Origin: Murdochiella vaginalis
Lineage (GTDB): Bacteria; Bacillota; Clostridia; Tissierellales; Peptoniphilaceae
Length of the DNA stretch: 64,000 nucleotides
Direction: 5' to 3'
NCBI RefSeq assembly: GCF_900119705.1
Contig: NZ_LT632322.1
Location: 558,001 to 622,000, forward strand
The notes beneath the pieces were generated by a model, which was not told the DNA's origin, ran no database searches, and saw nothing but the letters and a program-made list of their open reading frames with translations. Within the stretch, counting starts at the first letter, position 1; every line of letters begins with the position of its first letter. Shown here in pieces: positions 9,775 to 19,046 of this stretch. The translations under genes were made by a program, and so were the position numbers.

Positions 9775-10821
9775 ATGAGAGAGTTCAACTACTCTTTGAT
9801 AAGAGAACACAAGTGGGATTCAGAGATGCTGGAACTCATTGCAGCTATATATAAGGAAGCCGGTAAACAGGAGATGTATTTGAGAAGGCGACCGGAAGAA
9901 CTCGAAAAGCTGGTGAATATTGCAAAAATACAAAGTACCGAGGCATCGAATGCCATTGAAGGAATTGTCACAACAAGTACACGCATTAGGCAGCTTGCTT
10001 TGGAAAAGACAACACCTAAGAACCGTGATGAGCAGGAAATTGCGGGCTATCGGGATGTACTTGGCATTATTCATGAAAGATTTGATGCGATTCCGATCAC
10101 GCAAAATTACATTCTTCAGCTTCACAAGGTTTTATACAGTTATGTGAATAACCCCGTAGCCGGCAGAACGAAAACAGTGCAGAACTATATCACCGCGTCT
10201 TATCCTGACGGACATACGGAAACGCTGTTTACTCCGCTTGCGCCTTATGAAACGCCGGATGCGCTTGATCGGCTTTGTGAAGAGTATAATCGTGTGATTG
10301 GGAACATGGAGCTTGAACCGCTGATTGCAATTCCCATCTTCATTCATGATTTTCTTTGCATTCACCCGTTTAATGACGGGAACGGACGCATGAGCAGATT
10401 GCTGACAACACTGCTTCTGTACAGAAATGGGTTTTATGTAGGAAAATATATATCACTTGAGGCAAAAATCGCAAAGAACAAGGATCTTTACTATGACGCG
10501 CTCTATGAATCACAGATTGGATGGCATGATGGAACGGACGATCCTGTTCCATTTATTAAATATCTGCTTGGAACTATTCTTTCAGCCTATCGGGATTTTG
10601 AAGACCGTTTTGCACTCGTAGAAACAAAGCGTTCTGCCCTTGATACGGTAAGGCTTGCAACTCGAAGCAAAATAGGCGGTTTTACCAAGCAAGATATTAG
10701 GGAACTTTGCCCATCGCTCAGTGTCAGCTCCATCGAAGGAGCCCTTCGAAAGTTGGTCTCTTCCGGCGAACTGAAAAGAGAGGGCAAAGGGAAAAACACC
10801 TGCTATTTTAGAACAAAATAG
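9775..10821 (+). CDS. Fic family protein with C-terminal winged helix
   Basis: A 348-residue Fic-domain enzyme, expected to transfer AMP (or another nucleotide group) onto a target side chain. The catalytic motif HPFNDGNGRMSR matches HxFx[DE]GNGRxxR exactly. The inhibitory helix motif SNAIEG near residue 60 ([ST]xxxE[GN]) marks it as a self-inhibited Fic with the inhibitor at its N-terminus. The last 55 residues (TKQDIRELCPSLS, then SSIEGALRKL) look like a winged helix, so it may bind DNA and regulate itself. Start ATG at 9775 follows AGGAGGT. A shortened, decayed copy of this gene lies at 12640-12893 and a full paralogue at 19047. Intact by every motif visible; the target protein is unknown. 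Confidence 0.93.
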   Translation: MREFNYSLIREHKWDSEMLELIAAIYKEAGKQEMYLRRRPEELEKLVNIAKIQSTEASNAIEGIVTTSTRIRQLALEKTTPKNRDEQEIAGYRDVLGIIHERFDAIPITQNYILQLHKVLYSYVNNPVAGRTKTVQNYITASYPDGHTETLFTPLAPYETPDALDRLCEEYNRVIGNMELEPLIAIPIFIHDFLCIHPFNDGNGRMSRLLTTLLLYRNGFYVGKYISLEAKIAKNKDLYYDALYESQIGWHDGTDDPVPFIKYLLGTILSAYRDFEDRFALVETKRSALDTVRLATRSKIGGFTKQDIRELCPSLSVSSIEGALRKLVSSGELKREGKGKNTCYFRTK

Positions 10822-11098
10822 CATTCCCTAGCCTGCGGGAAGAAAAGCATGAAATCATACGGTAAAGGGCCTGCAAAAAGAAGTGTCTTGCTTGTGCATT
10901 GACGAATAAGATCAACGACCGAGAGCTTTTCATAAAGGGATTGGAACTTGTTGAGTGGACTGGTTAGAAAACCGCTCCTTTGAGTTTGTGCCTTAGATGT
11001 TTTTGTCGATGGAGTTAGTGGGATATATGTATTTTTTGGTTGAGGTTGTGGGATAGATATTTCTTATGGAATGACTCTGAGCCTGTAATAGTGGGAGA
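10822..11098. other. Intergenic stretch with no supportable gene
   Basis: About 280 bp after fic contain only short stop-riddled frames. Two short direct repeats of the form GTTAGTGGGATA / GTTGTGGGATA occur around 11015-11060. Nothing else recognisable. Confidence 0.4.
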
Positions 11099-11499
11099 TT
11101 GATTTTGTCAGAATCCAGTAAGGAAAATTGTCGAAACGCAGGCTTTAGCTCAAGACGCATTGCCAGTATAGATTTTCTTTCAGCAGAACTTATGTATAAA
11201 TTACGAAATCAAGTTCTTCATGTCGGCGGATACTCGGCAACAGCTGATTTAGAGGGAAATGATGGGAGCTTTAAACAAAATCTGAACTGTGTATTTCTGC
11301 AGAAATGGATATAGGAACCACACACACTCTCGGTTCCCTAAATGCCGTGGACTGTAAAGAAACAATTGAATTTAATTTAATTATTTACTGTCGACATTTA
11401 TGTGCAGCCGCTAAGAGCTATTTCGAGAAAAACAAGGATAAGTTTAATGATAGCCTGATGCCAATCCTAGACTACAGGGAAGAATTTAAGCTGATTTAA
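11099..11499 (+). pseudogene. Possible HEPN-type protein remnant, frameshifted
   Basis: Two adjacent frames (11099-11314 and 11305-11499) read like pieces of one small helical protein. The first contains LSAELMYKLRNQVLHVGG, where RNQVLH fits the R-x4-6-H motif of HEPN ribonuclease domains; the second ends with a lysine-rich helix AKSYFEKNKDKFND and a natural-looking terminus. A frame change near 11310 separates them. The assignment rests on one short motif and is tentative; it lies in a zone of several decayed accessory genes, which makes a remnant more likely than a functional gene. Confidence 0.3.
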
Positions 11500-11540
11500 C
11501 AAAATAATGAAGAAGTCTATTCAGTTTCAATCTTTCACTA

Positions 11541-11815
11541 TCACATCCGCCCCGGTCGTAAAGTGAAATTCCAGCCCTCATCCGTTTCTATAATCTCCTC
11601 AATAAACTGGCGGACGAGCTTGTTTTCAAATTCCAGTTCTTCAACATCCTGATTCTTAACAAAATTTTCAATGGCAGCAAGGTTTTTCTGATGTACCTTT
11701 TGACCTCGGCTTCTTCGGGAATGATGAGGAGGCTTCCGTCCTCGTCCTTGTCGTATCCCGGGAAGTCGTGATGATTGATTTGGGCCTTGCCTTGTCGGTA
11801 GTATAACTGCGGACT
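11541..11815 (-). pseudogene. Serine site-specific recombinase remnant
   Basis: Reading the minus strand, one frame gives GKAQINHHDFPGYDKDEDGS followed by LLIIPEEAEV, the stretch in the middle of large serine recombinases just after the catalytic domain. After a frame change at about 11695 the other frame gives LAAIENFVKNQDVEELEFEN and LVRQFIEEI, typical of their extreme C-terminus. The catalytic N-terminal domain and most of the middle are missing, so the element that carried it is no longer mobile by this enzyme. It marks the 10.8-12.9 kb zone as former mobile DNA. Confidence 0.65.
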
Positions 11816-11840
11816 TCACTTTACTTGATCGAAGAATCCG

Positions 11841-12245
11841 TCAGGGCTCGGCATCAAGATTGTTGTGGATATTCTTACGATCCACAGATTTGAAAAATGT
11901 TTTTTTAAGCTCTTGCGGTTTATAGAAGAACTTTTTTTCAGACTCGCTAAGACGTTGTTCCTGTTTCTTAATCTTGAGAAGTTCCATGGAACATACAAAA
12001 TCTGCTACTTGAAGTAGACGATACTTTGTTGGCTCCGCTTTGCGGAATTCCGGAATCGTTTTGTGAAGAATCGGAACGGAATTCATAAAGTTTAGAATCT
12101 TATATATCAGTTTTCTTCGGTCATCAATGGTGGAAAGGCGTGTGAGATTTTCCCCGCCCATCCAGAGGCATATAAAACGGCGTGTTATATGCCTATTACG
12201 CATATATCTATTGATTTTGTGCCTTTTCACGATTATGATATTCAT
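11841..12245 (-). pseudogene. DUF3800-family protein, C-terminal fragment
   Basis: The 134-codon frame carries EFRKAEPTKYRLLQVADFVC and, later, LSESEKKFFYKPQELKK, which match the C-terminal part of DUF3800 proteins (RNase H-like fold, common in mobile and defence regions). The usual N-terminal half with its first acidic residues is absent; the frame begins abruptly close to the divergent antitoxin gene. I therefore read it as a truncated copy. It is near the recombinase remnant on the same strand, which suggests they came with the same element. Confidence 0.55.
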
Positions 12246-12265
12246 GAAAGGCAGGTGATTGATTC

Positions 12266-12544
12266 ATGGCGAAAGTAAGTACAAATATTAACCTTGATCC
12301 GGTTCTTAAGAAAGAGTCTCAAGCGTTATTTAAAGACCTCGGAATGGATCTCACAACGGCAGTAACCATTTTTCTAAGACAATCTGTCAGGGAGCAGGCA
12401 ATTCCGTTCGCCATTAAGCGCGATGTACCGAACGATGAAACCGTTGCGGCGCTTGAAGAGTACTACGATATGAAAGCGAATCCTGAAAACTACAAGCGCT
12501 ACGATTCTTTTTTGGATGCACGAAACGAGGTGCTCAATGCTTAA
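12266..12544 (+). CDS. RelB/DinJ family antitoxin (orphan)
   Basis: A 92-residue ribbon-helix-helix antitoxin: the N-terminal MAKVSTNINLDPVLKKESQ and the segment DLGMDLTTAVTIFLRQSV are characteristic of RelB/DinJ. Such proteins bind their operator as dimers and neutralise a RelE/YafQ mRNA interferase with a C-terminal tail, here rich in acidic and aromatic residues. The toxin start codon overlaps its stop (ATGCTTAA at 12537), the usual arrangement, but the toxin is truncated after about a dozen codons. The antitoxin therefore appears intact but orphaned; it could still protect against related toxins elsewhere in the genome. Confidence 0.85.
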   Translation: MAKVSTNINLDPVLKKESQALFKDLGMDLTTAVTIFLRQSVREQAIPFAIKRDVPNDETVAALEEYYDMKANPENYKRYDSFLDARNEVLNA

Positions 12545-12580
12545 AGTCGTCCTCTCACGCCGATCTCTTCGATCTCTGAA
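12537..12580 (+). pseudogene. YafQ/RelE-type toxin, truncated to its first codons
   Basis: The frame MLKVVLSRRSLRS begins at 12537, overlapping the antitoxin stop by the ATGCTTAA arrangement normal for dinJ-yafQ pairs. After roughly 13 codons the sequence runs into a 33-bp segment also found at 1450-1486 (the glycohydrolase terminator), and all toxin catalytic residues are missing. Confidence 0.55.
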
Positions 12581-12606
12581 GTCACTCCTTGCGGGGTGGC
12601 TTTTTA
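12574..12606 (+). terminator. Terminator-like repeat copy at a broken toxin gene
   Basis: The hairpin GTCACTCC-TTGC-GGGGTGGC followed by TTTTTATT repeats the segment at 1450-1486 almost exactly, including the preceding ATCTCTGAAG. It may now end transcription of the antitoxin mRNA. Confidence 0.6.
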
Positions 12607-12639
12607 TTATGTCCACGAGCTCCTATCCTGCGTATTGTG

Positions 12640-12893
12640 CTACTCTATATTTGTATGAAGAGACCTCAAACATCGGCACGAAGCTGGCATCTCCATATCG
12701 CTGGAGGCAAAAATCGCAAAGAACAAGGATCTTTACTAGTAGGCAGTTTTACCAAGCAGGATATTAAGAGAACTTTGCCCCTCGCTTAGTGTCAGCTCCA
12801 TCGAAGGAGCCCTTCGAAAGTTGGTGGCTTTCGGCGAAGGGAAAAGAGAGGGCAAAGGGAAAATACTTACTCTTTCAGAACAAAATAGCATCT
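12640..12893 (+). pseudogene. Internally deleted copy of the fic gene
   Basis: Bases 12702-12738 match the fic gene near 10460-10494 (GAGGCAAAAATCGCAAAGAA and on), then after a jump 12742-12893 match fic 10675-10821 almost base for base, including the start of the winged-helix segment. About 180 bp between the two fic segments is deleted, and the reading frame is destroyed. The upstream part to 12640 is weakly similar to the codons just after the HPF motif. It lies in direct orientation about 2 kb from the intact fic, consistent with an old tandem duplication. Confidence 0.75.
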
Positions 12894-12916
12894 CGCAATT
12901 TTTAGGAGAAATTTTC

Positions 12917-13453
12917 ATGAATATTACCGTATATCTTGGTTCAAACGAGGGAAATGATCCATGTTTACGAAAAGCAGTGGAGGAATTGGGAGCATGGATT
13001 GGAAAGAGTGGACATGCACTGATCTATGGTGGCTCCCAATCGGGACTAATGGGCCTCCTTGCAGACAGCGTTTTGAGGGCCGGAGGTGAGGTAACCGGAG
13101 TTGAGCCGCAGTTTTTTATCGAAAACGAATTGCAGCATGACGGACTAACCAAGCTCATCGTGACCAAAGATATGTCGGAACGCAAAAACAAAATGATTGC
13201 GTTGGGCGAAGCCTTTATTGCCTTTCCCGGTGGAACAGGAACTTTGGAGGAGATTGCAGAGGTGATGTCGAAAGTGTCTTTGAAACAACTGGATGCCCCT
13301 TGCATTTTCTATAATCTGAACGGCTACTACGATGATTTGAAAGCCTTGCTGCATCATATGATTGAAAAGGGCCTGTCCTCCAAAGAGCGACAGGAGGGAG
13401 TCTATTTTGCCGAGAATCTGGATGAGATTGAACGAATTTTGAAACGGGCATAA
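12917..13453 (+). CDS. LOG-family protein (nucleotide 5'-monophosphate phosphoribohydrolase)
   Basis: A 178-residue member of the LOG/TIGR00730 family, often mislabelled lysine decarboxylase. These enzymes split the N-glycosidic bond of adenine-type nucleoside 5'-monophosphates, releasing the base and ribose 5-phosphate. The family motif PGGTGTLEE is present near residue 106 and the Rossmann-like YGGSQSGLMG near residue 36. ATG at 12917 was chosen because AGGAG lies ten bases upstream and the family's N-terminal strand begins there; the longer frame runs into the fic remnant. It appears to be a single-gene unit at the edge of the decayed zone. Confidence 0.9.
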   Translation: MNITVYLGSNEGNDPCLRKAVEELGAWIGKSGHALIYGGSQSGLMGLLADSVLRAGGEVTGVEPQFFIENELQHDGLTKLIVTKDMSERKNKMIALGEAFIAFPGGTGTLEEIAEVMSKVSLKQLDAPCIFYNLNGYYDDLKALLHHMIEKGLSSKERQEGVYFAENLDEIERILKRA

Positions 13454-13654
13454 ACTTCCGCTGGAACGGATTCTGTAACTTCCGTTTCGAGGGCGGCAGA
13501 CTCTTGACGATCGTTTGGTCTCCCATCCATTGTATCTCTACGGTACACCGACCATTCAATAGAAGAAAAGTGGCTAAAATCAAGCAATTCATGCTATACT
13601 ATAGAAGTCAGATTCGGATGATTAATAAGCATATTTCTATATGAGGAGGTTGGT

Positions 13655-16600
13655 ATGTCGAACTACAAAGGAAAATCCGATCGCAAGATCCACGACAAGG
13701 CGATCGGTAAGGAACACCAGTCAACCGGATGGATAAAGAAGATATCCATTGTTTTCTTATCCTGCATCCTGGCCCTTACGCTGGCCACACCGATGCTGCA
13801 TGCCGACGATCTCGACGACCTAGAGATCGGACCGGAGATTGTTGGGCAACCCGTGCGCGCTGCCACAAAGCCGACTGTTAATGATGTATTTGCTGGAGAT
13901 AAAACCGTTTCTGGAACAACTTTGGGATCTGGGCAACGGAAATCAAAACAGCTAAACGTGATTATTCACGTGACCGTGAGTCGTCAAGCAGGTGGAACCG
14001 AAGAAAAAACGGTTACTATTCCATACACTAACAGCAACTCTAAATGGGAAGTTACTTTAGCTAGTGAACTTGCAGAGGGCGATAAAGTTACTGTAAAGCA
14101 AGAGTATGGTGGCGAGACTTCTGAAGGTGTCGTTAAGGAAGCTAAAAAATCTTTAAAGAATCAGCATATAGATGACTTGCAAATGCCGTCTGGTGAAATC
14201 TGGATTGAACAAACTTCATCCAACCAAGTTAATGGAGACGAACAAGCAGAAGCTGTTGAAATGTTTAACAATGCAAACACTGCAATAGCCGGCGATATTA
14301 AATCAGTTAAGTTTTCTATTGATGGTACTGGCCATGCTTATTATGAAGTAACCTATACTGATAATTCAAGATCAGGTAAAGTTGAAGCTCCAAACTTAAA
14401 AATAAAACAAGTTGAAGAATATTCTAGAGGAGCTACTCTTGGCAGTATTACAATTGTAGATAATGTAATTAAGGGACAACTGTCAGGAGAGGGACCATTT
14501 GACGGCATAAAAGTACAAATAATCCTTAAACTTAGCGATGCGGTCAAAGATAGCTATTGTGATAAAGGTAAGTGTTCAGTTGACAAAGACACATCTAAGC
14601 CGGTAAGTGCAACTGTAGATGGCACAACAGGAGAATTTTCATATACAATTCCAAACCCTGACTTAAAACTTGATCAAAAAGTTGGTGTTACAGTAAAAGA
14701 ACCCCATAAATTCAAATCTTGTTCTAAAACTACTGTTGGACCGGTAACAGTAGAAAAAACAGAAGTTAGAGACCCTAGAAAATTAACATCTGAAGATAAA
14801 AAAGCAATTGATGCTGCTATAAGAAAAGCATATACAGTAAATGGCATATCTAAATTACCAAACGGAACCGGAGACTGGAATGGAGTACCGGCAGTTATAC
14901 AAATTGATGACAGCGGCAATGTCAAGATATTTAGTGGTAATGATGTAGCAGGTACTTGGGATCCGAACAATGGTTATAAATTTGTTCCGGAAACAAATGC
15001 AGATGGTTCATTAAAGGTAAATGAAGGAGCTGAACCAATAATAACAATCCCAGCCAAAGATCTGCTGAAGAATATCAAGCCGGACGCACCTACTGTTGCC
15101 TTAAGTGAAGACAAGAAAAGCATCACAATCACTCCAAATGAAAAAGATACAGATGCTCAGATTATTGCTGTTTCTTATAAAGATAAAGACGGTAAGGATC
15201 AAACAACTACAGCGACAAAAGCTGATGATGGAACTTGGTCTATTGCTGGTGAAGGAACGGTAGTAAATGGAGTTATAACTCTTCCTAAGAACAAGGTAAA
15301 AGGCGAAACAGTTGTAACGGCTACAGTAACCGATAAGGGCGGAATAGCGGATGACGATAAAAATCCACTTACATCAGATCCAGGAACTTTAACTGTAAAA
15401 GAAACAAAAGCTGACAAAGTTAAAGCCCTGGGCGGTCTCGACCCGGTTGTTATGAAAAAATGGGTTAAAGATGAAGTTGACTGGAAGGAAGGCGTCAAGG
15501 CAAAAGATTCTGCAACAGATGAGAACAAAGCAAAAATAAAAGAGTTCTTAGACGAAGCAAAAACAACTTTTGCTGATGAAAATTCCAGAGGAACCACAGC
15601 TGAAGGTGATTTCACAGGCAAGATAAAAGTAACTTTTGATGATGGTTCTGAAATCATAGTAGAAAAACAAATGCTATACGTCCGCGACCTTGTTAGCCCA
15701 TCGGATAAGGAAAACCTACCTGACGATGCCATAGATGTTGAATTGAAGTTAGGTGAAGGTGTAAAAGCAGGTGATAAAACAGGTAATAAGGAAACTCCTG
15801 TTACTGCCAAAACCTATAAAGTTAAACCGGGAACTGATTTATCTAAAGAAAAAGTCTCAAAAACTGAAAAAACATGCTTTGAAGATGTAGGAGCAACAGT
15901 ATCAGATGCTACCTATGTAGATGTAACATGGAATGACAAGGATAAAGGAACAAATTTCAAAGCTACTGCTGAGAACAATGTATTCACAGCCACAGCAACA
16001 AAAACCTACAAGGTTACAGTTGTACCAAATGGTGGAAAAGGTACTGAGATAAAAGATACAAAGAAAACAGGAGAAACTTATAAACTTCCTGCAAAGGATA
16101 CCTTTACCCCGCCCGATGACACCCAGGTGTTCGATACTTGGGAAATTGACGGCCAAAAAGTTGCAGCTGGCACCGAGATTACTGTCACCAAAGATACCGT
16201 GGTGAAAGCCATCTGGAAAGACATCATGGTTGATATCAACTTTGAACCAGGTGAAGGCTCCGGCTCTATGAACAAGGAAACCGTCAAGAAAGGTAGTACT
16301 TTCAAACTGCCTCCTAGCACGTTCAAGGCTCCTGAGAATAAGGAGTTGAAAGGCTGGAAGATAGGTGAGAAGGAATACTAGGTCGGTGACGAAATCACCG
16401 TCAGCGATAACACCACTGTCACCGCCCTTTGGAAGAAAATCCAGGTGAAAGTGACCTACGACGCTAACGGCGGCAAAGGAACTATGGATGGTACGACCCT
16501 AGACAAGGGCAGTGAGTACACAGTGTTGCCGAACGCTTTCACCGCTCCGGATGACACCCAAGAATTCAAGGCTTGGGAGGTCGACGGTCAGGAAGTAGCG

Positions 16601-17323
16601 CCAGGCGCCAAGATTACTGTTAAAGACAACACGGTCGTAAAAGCTGTTTGGAAGAAAATCCAAGTAAACATTACCTACGACGCCAACGGTGGCAGCGGAA
16701 CCATGACGGGTGCAACTGTGGATAAGGGCAGTAAATACACGGTGTTACCTAATGGCTTTACTGCCCCTAATAACCAAGAGTTCAAGACTTGGGAAATTGA
16801 CGGGAAAGAGGTAGCCGCTGGTACCGAAATCACTGTCACCAAAGACACCGTGGCGATAGCTATCTGGAAGGCTAAAAAAAGCCATAATACGGACGGGAAA
16901 GGCAGTACGATTACCCTTACTTATGATCCGAATGGAGGAAACTGGGGCGGCAATACAAGTGTTCGGAAACAGGTAGAGACTAAGGGCGTTACTGTTAAAA
17001 TTTTGGAGGCGCCAACAAAAGACGGTTATACCTTCCAATACTGGAAAGGCTCCGAGTATCACCCCGGCGATTTGTATACAGCAAATGAAGACCATACCTT
17101 TATTGCTCAATGGGAACCCAATCCGTCGGTGACACCGTCAGATAACCCGAACACGCCGGGTACACCGGGCATGGTTACGCCGAACGAGCCGAATAAGCCG
17201 GCCAAGCCGGGTACAAGGGCACCGAAAACGGGAGATATGAGCGCACTTTCCCTCTGTGCTTCCGGTATTTTGGCAGCAGGCGGTGCGATCGCTCTGTTGA
17301 AAAAAAGAAGAGAAGAGCGTTAA
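13655..17323 (+). pseudogene. Large cell-wall-anchored surface protein, split by amber codon
   Basis: A single frame of about 1,220 codons begins at ATG 13655 (GAGGAGGT site) and ends at 17323, broken only by TAG at 16379-16381. The N-terminus has a charged stretch, a hydrophobic signal segment around residues 27-48 and an AD cleavage site. The centre has bacterial Ig-like beta modules (for example VTATVTDKGG). From about 16000 there are three or more repeats of the Listeria-Bacteroides/InlB-B type (YDANGGxGTM ... W). The end has a proline-rich stalk, APKTGD, a hydrophobic helix and KKRREER, a sortase signal. As read, the first piece would be secreted but unanchored. The stop falls inside a repeat where Q, K or E would be expected, so one base change explains it. 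Confidence 0.85.
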
Positions 17324-17345
17324 ATAAGGTTTTGACGAACAAGAG

Positions 17346-17378
17346 CCGTCGGTAGGGCAGTCCTGCCGGCGGTTTTTT
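17346..17378 (+). terminator. Terminator after the surface protein gene
   Basis: Stem CCGTCGGTAGG / CCTGCCGGCGG (two G-T wobble pairs) with a five-base loop is followed by TTTTTT. Confidence 0.9.
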
Positions 17379-17456
17379 CCATTAGGATACAATTGTTCTT
17401 AACAAGCGATTCGAATTGTTTCTATCGCTGCATACATGCGAACAGAGGAAGGCAAA

Positions 17457-18968
17457 ATGTCGGAGTCATTGACGAAAGAAAAACAGGACCGGATTCCTAA
17501 GGATCGAATTTCCCCGGATGGAGAAAATCCACTCTATTGTGCATCCTATATACAGACATGGGAAAACTATCGCAGGATGAACGAGGAATTGTACCGCCAG
17601 AAGGTCCGGCAATTGGCGGCGTCCCTATTTGCCATCCTAACCGTTGTGGGAACGGCCTTTATGCTGGCGGAAAAACTACGGCTTTTCGGATGGATCAGCT
17701 ATGGTGTTGCCCTTCTATTTCTTGTTGCGATTCCTCTTGTCTGGAGACACCAGCTCCGCACCCAATTCCTAAGCGCCCATATAGAGCGTGACAAGGCATG
17801 GGCGTATGCCTTCTATACGGATTCTTTTAAGCTGGACTCCGGAAATACGACAACCGTGCAGAAATATTCGGATCTCTACCGAATTGTGGAAGGTGCAGAG
17901 TATATATATTTGCTACTGGAAAAGAATCATGCGCTTCCGGTTCCGCGCGATCATGGAGAGCGCGACACACTGCTTTTGCGCCAGAGGAAGCAACAGGATA
18001 AAAATAAAATTGCACCGATCCTTTGCCGGTTTTCTGTACTCAGCGGAATTCTAACGGCATTTTTCGGAATGACTGCGGGACGTCTTCCGAATCAATGGCT
18101 GCTGCAGACCTGGGCCTTTGCACTCTGCGCGGCGATGCCGGTTGTCTGGATGATCACGACCGTTCTGACCGGTATTTCCTGGAATCGGTATTCGATTCCT
18201 TCTGTACGGAAGAAAGGCGGGAGAATCGCACTTCGCGTTCTTAGCGTTCTGCTTTGTAGCTTTGCTATTCTGGCCCTTGGATTTTGGGACTTTCTATTTC
18301 TGCTTTTCCGCTATCCGGTGAAACAAAATGCGAATGGAACCTACACCGAGCACGTGGATGATTCGTATTCGTCTTTTGAATATTATCTCTATGAGCCCGA
18401 AGGGCCATTTTTCTTGCGCTTTCTTCGCCCCATGACCGATGCAAAAGACACGGATCCGAACCTTAGTGAATCTGCATGGTATCAACGACTGCGCAGTGAC
18501 AATCGCAAAGAGACTGAGGCAGATGCGGCAGAACCGGCGGATGGGGGAACTTCGGAAAATCCGGCAAGCGATAATAATTCGGACGCACAGCATTCCACAA
18601 ACGCGGATTCCGAAGCGGAGAAGATCCGCAACGGAGCGTTGAAGATCTTTGATGCGTACTTTGCAGCAAAAGGCTCTACCTTCCGGGAGAACTATACGGC
18701 CAAAGGAAACGCGTACTTTATTCTGCAGGAAAGCGATGCAGCCATTACGTATTTGCAGTATGACCGGGATTCGCAGAATGGAAGCTGTGGTCTCTATGTC
18801 CTATGGAAGGCTTCCAAAACGGCAGAGGGAAGCTGGTCTCCCACTGATGCGCAGATGCAGAACACCTATGCCTATGAATACCGCACCGGGGCCCTTGCAG
18901 AGAGCGGAAAGACGAACTGGTCCGACACGGGAAGCGAAGAGTATCAGAAGCTTACGGGAGAGCTATGA
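17457..18968 (+). CDS. YcxB-like multi-pass membrane protein with soluble C-terminal domain
   Basis: A 503-residue protein of unknown function. Residues about 55-100 form two membrane helices; then a segment with FYTDSFKLDSGNTTTVQKYSDL and EYIYLLLEKNHALPVPR resembles the YcxB-like domain. Three or four more helices follow (about residues 195-285), then an acidic, Ser/Asp-rich linker (AEPADGGTSENPASDNNSDA) and a C-terminal domain of about 120 residues that I do not recognise. ATG at 17457 follows AGAGGAAGG; an ATG at 17436 is possible. It is followed at 78 bp by a Fic gene with its own control region, so the two need not be co-transcribed. Confidence 0.7.
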   Translation: MSESLTKEKQDRIPKDRISPDGENPLYCASYIQTWENYRRMNEELYRQKVRQLAASLFAILTVVGTAFMLAEKLRLFGWISYGVALLFLVAIPLVWRHQLRTQFLSAHIERDKAWAYAFYTDSFKLDSGNTTTVQKYSDLYRIVEGAEYIYLLLEKNHALPVPRDHGERDTLLLRQRKQQDKNKIAPILCRFSVLSGILTAFFGMTAGRLPNQWLLQTWAFALCAAMPVVWMITTVLTGISWNRYSIPSVRKKGGRIALRVLSVLLCSFAILALGFWDFLFLLFRYPVKQNANGTYTEHVDDSYSSFEYYLYEPEGPFFLRFLRPMTDAKDTDPNLSESAWYQRLRSDNRKETEADAAEPADGGTSENPASDNNSDAQHSTNADSEAEKIRNGALKIFDAYFAAKGSTFRENYTAKGNAYFILQESDAAITYLQYDRDSQNGSCGLYVLWKASKTAEGSWSPTDAQMQNTYAYEYRTGALAESGKTNWSDTGSEEYQKLTGEL

Positions 18969-19037
18969 TTTGTCCAACAGAGCAATTTTCGTCCAAAATA
19001 AAGTATAATTGGATGAAAAGAGATTTTCTGGACGAAA
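18969..19037 (+). promoter_or_regulatory. Promoter region of second fic gene with nested inverted repeats
   Basis: TATAAT at 19004-19009 is framed by TTTCGTCCA (18987-18995) and TGGACGAAA (19029-19037), a perfect 9-bp inverted repeat. A further copy TTGGATGA (19009-19016) pairs with TCGTCCAA with one mismatch, and TTTGTCCA occurs at 18969. Repeated GTCCA half-sites around the -10 suggest a regulator, by analogy with the differently sequenced repeat at the first fic promoter. The -35 element is not clear. Confidence 0.55.
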
Positions 19038-19046
19038 GGAGTGCGA

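Noticed and set aside
11541-12245. A functional mobile element with integrase and DUF3800 cargo
   Set aside because: Both genes are truncated or frameshifted, and no terminal repeats or attachment sites could be identified.
12501-12767. Intact YafQ toxin gene
   Set aside because: After about 13 codons the frame enters the terminator repeat and fic remnant. None of the catalytic residues remain.
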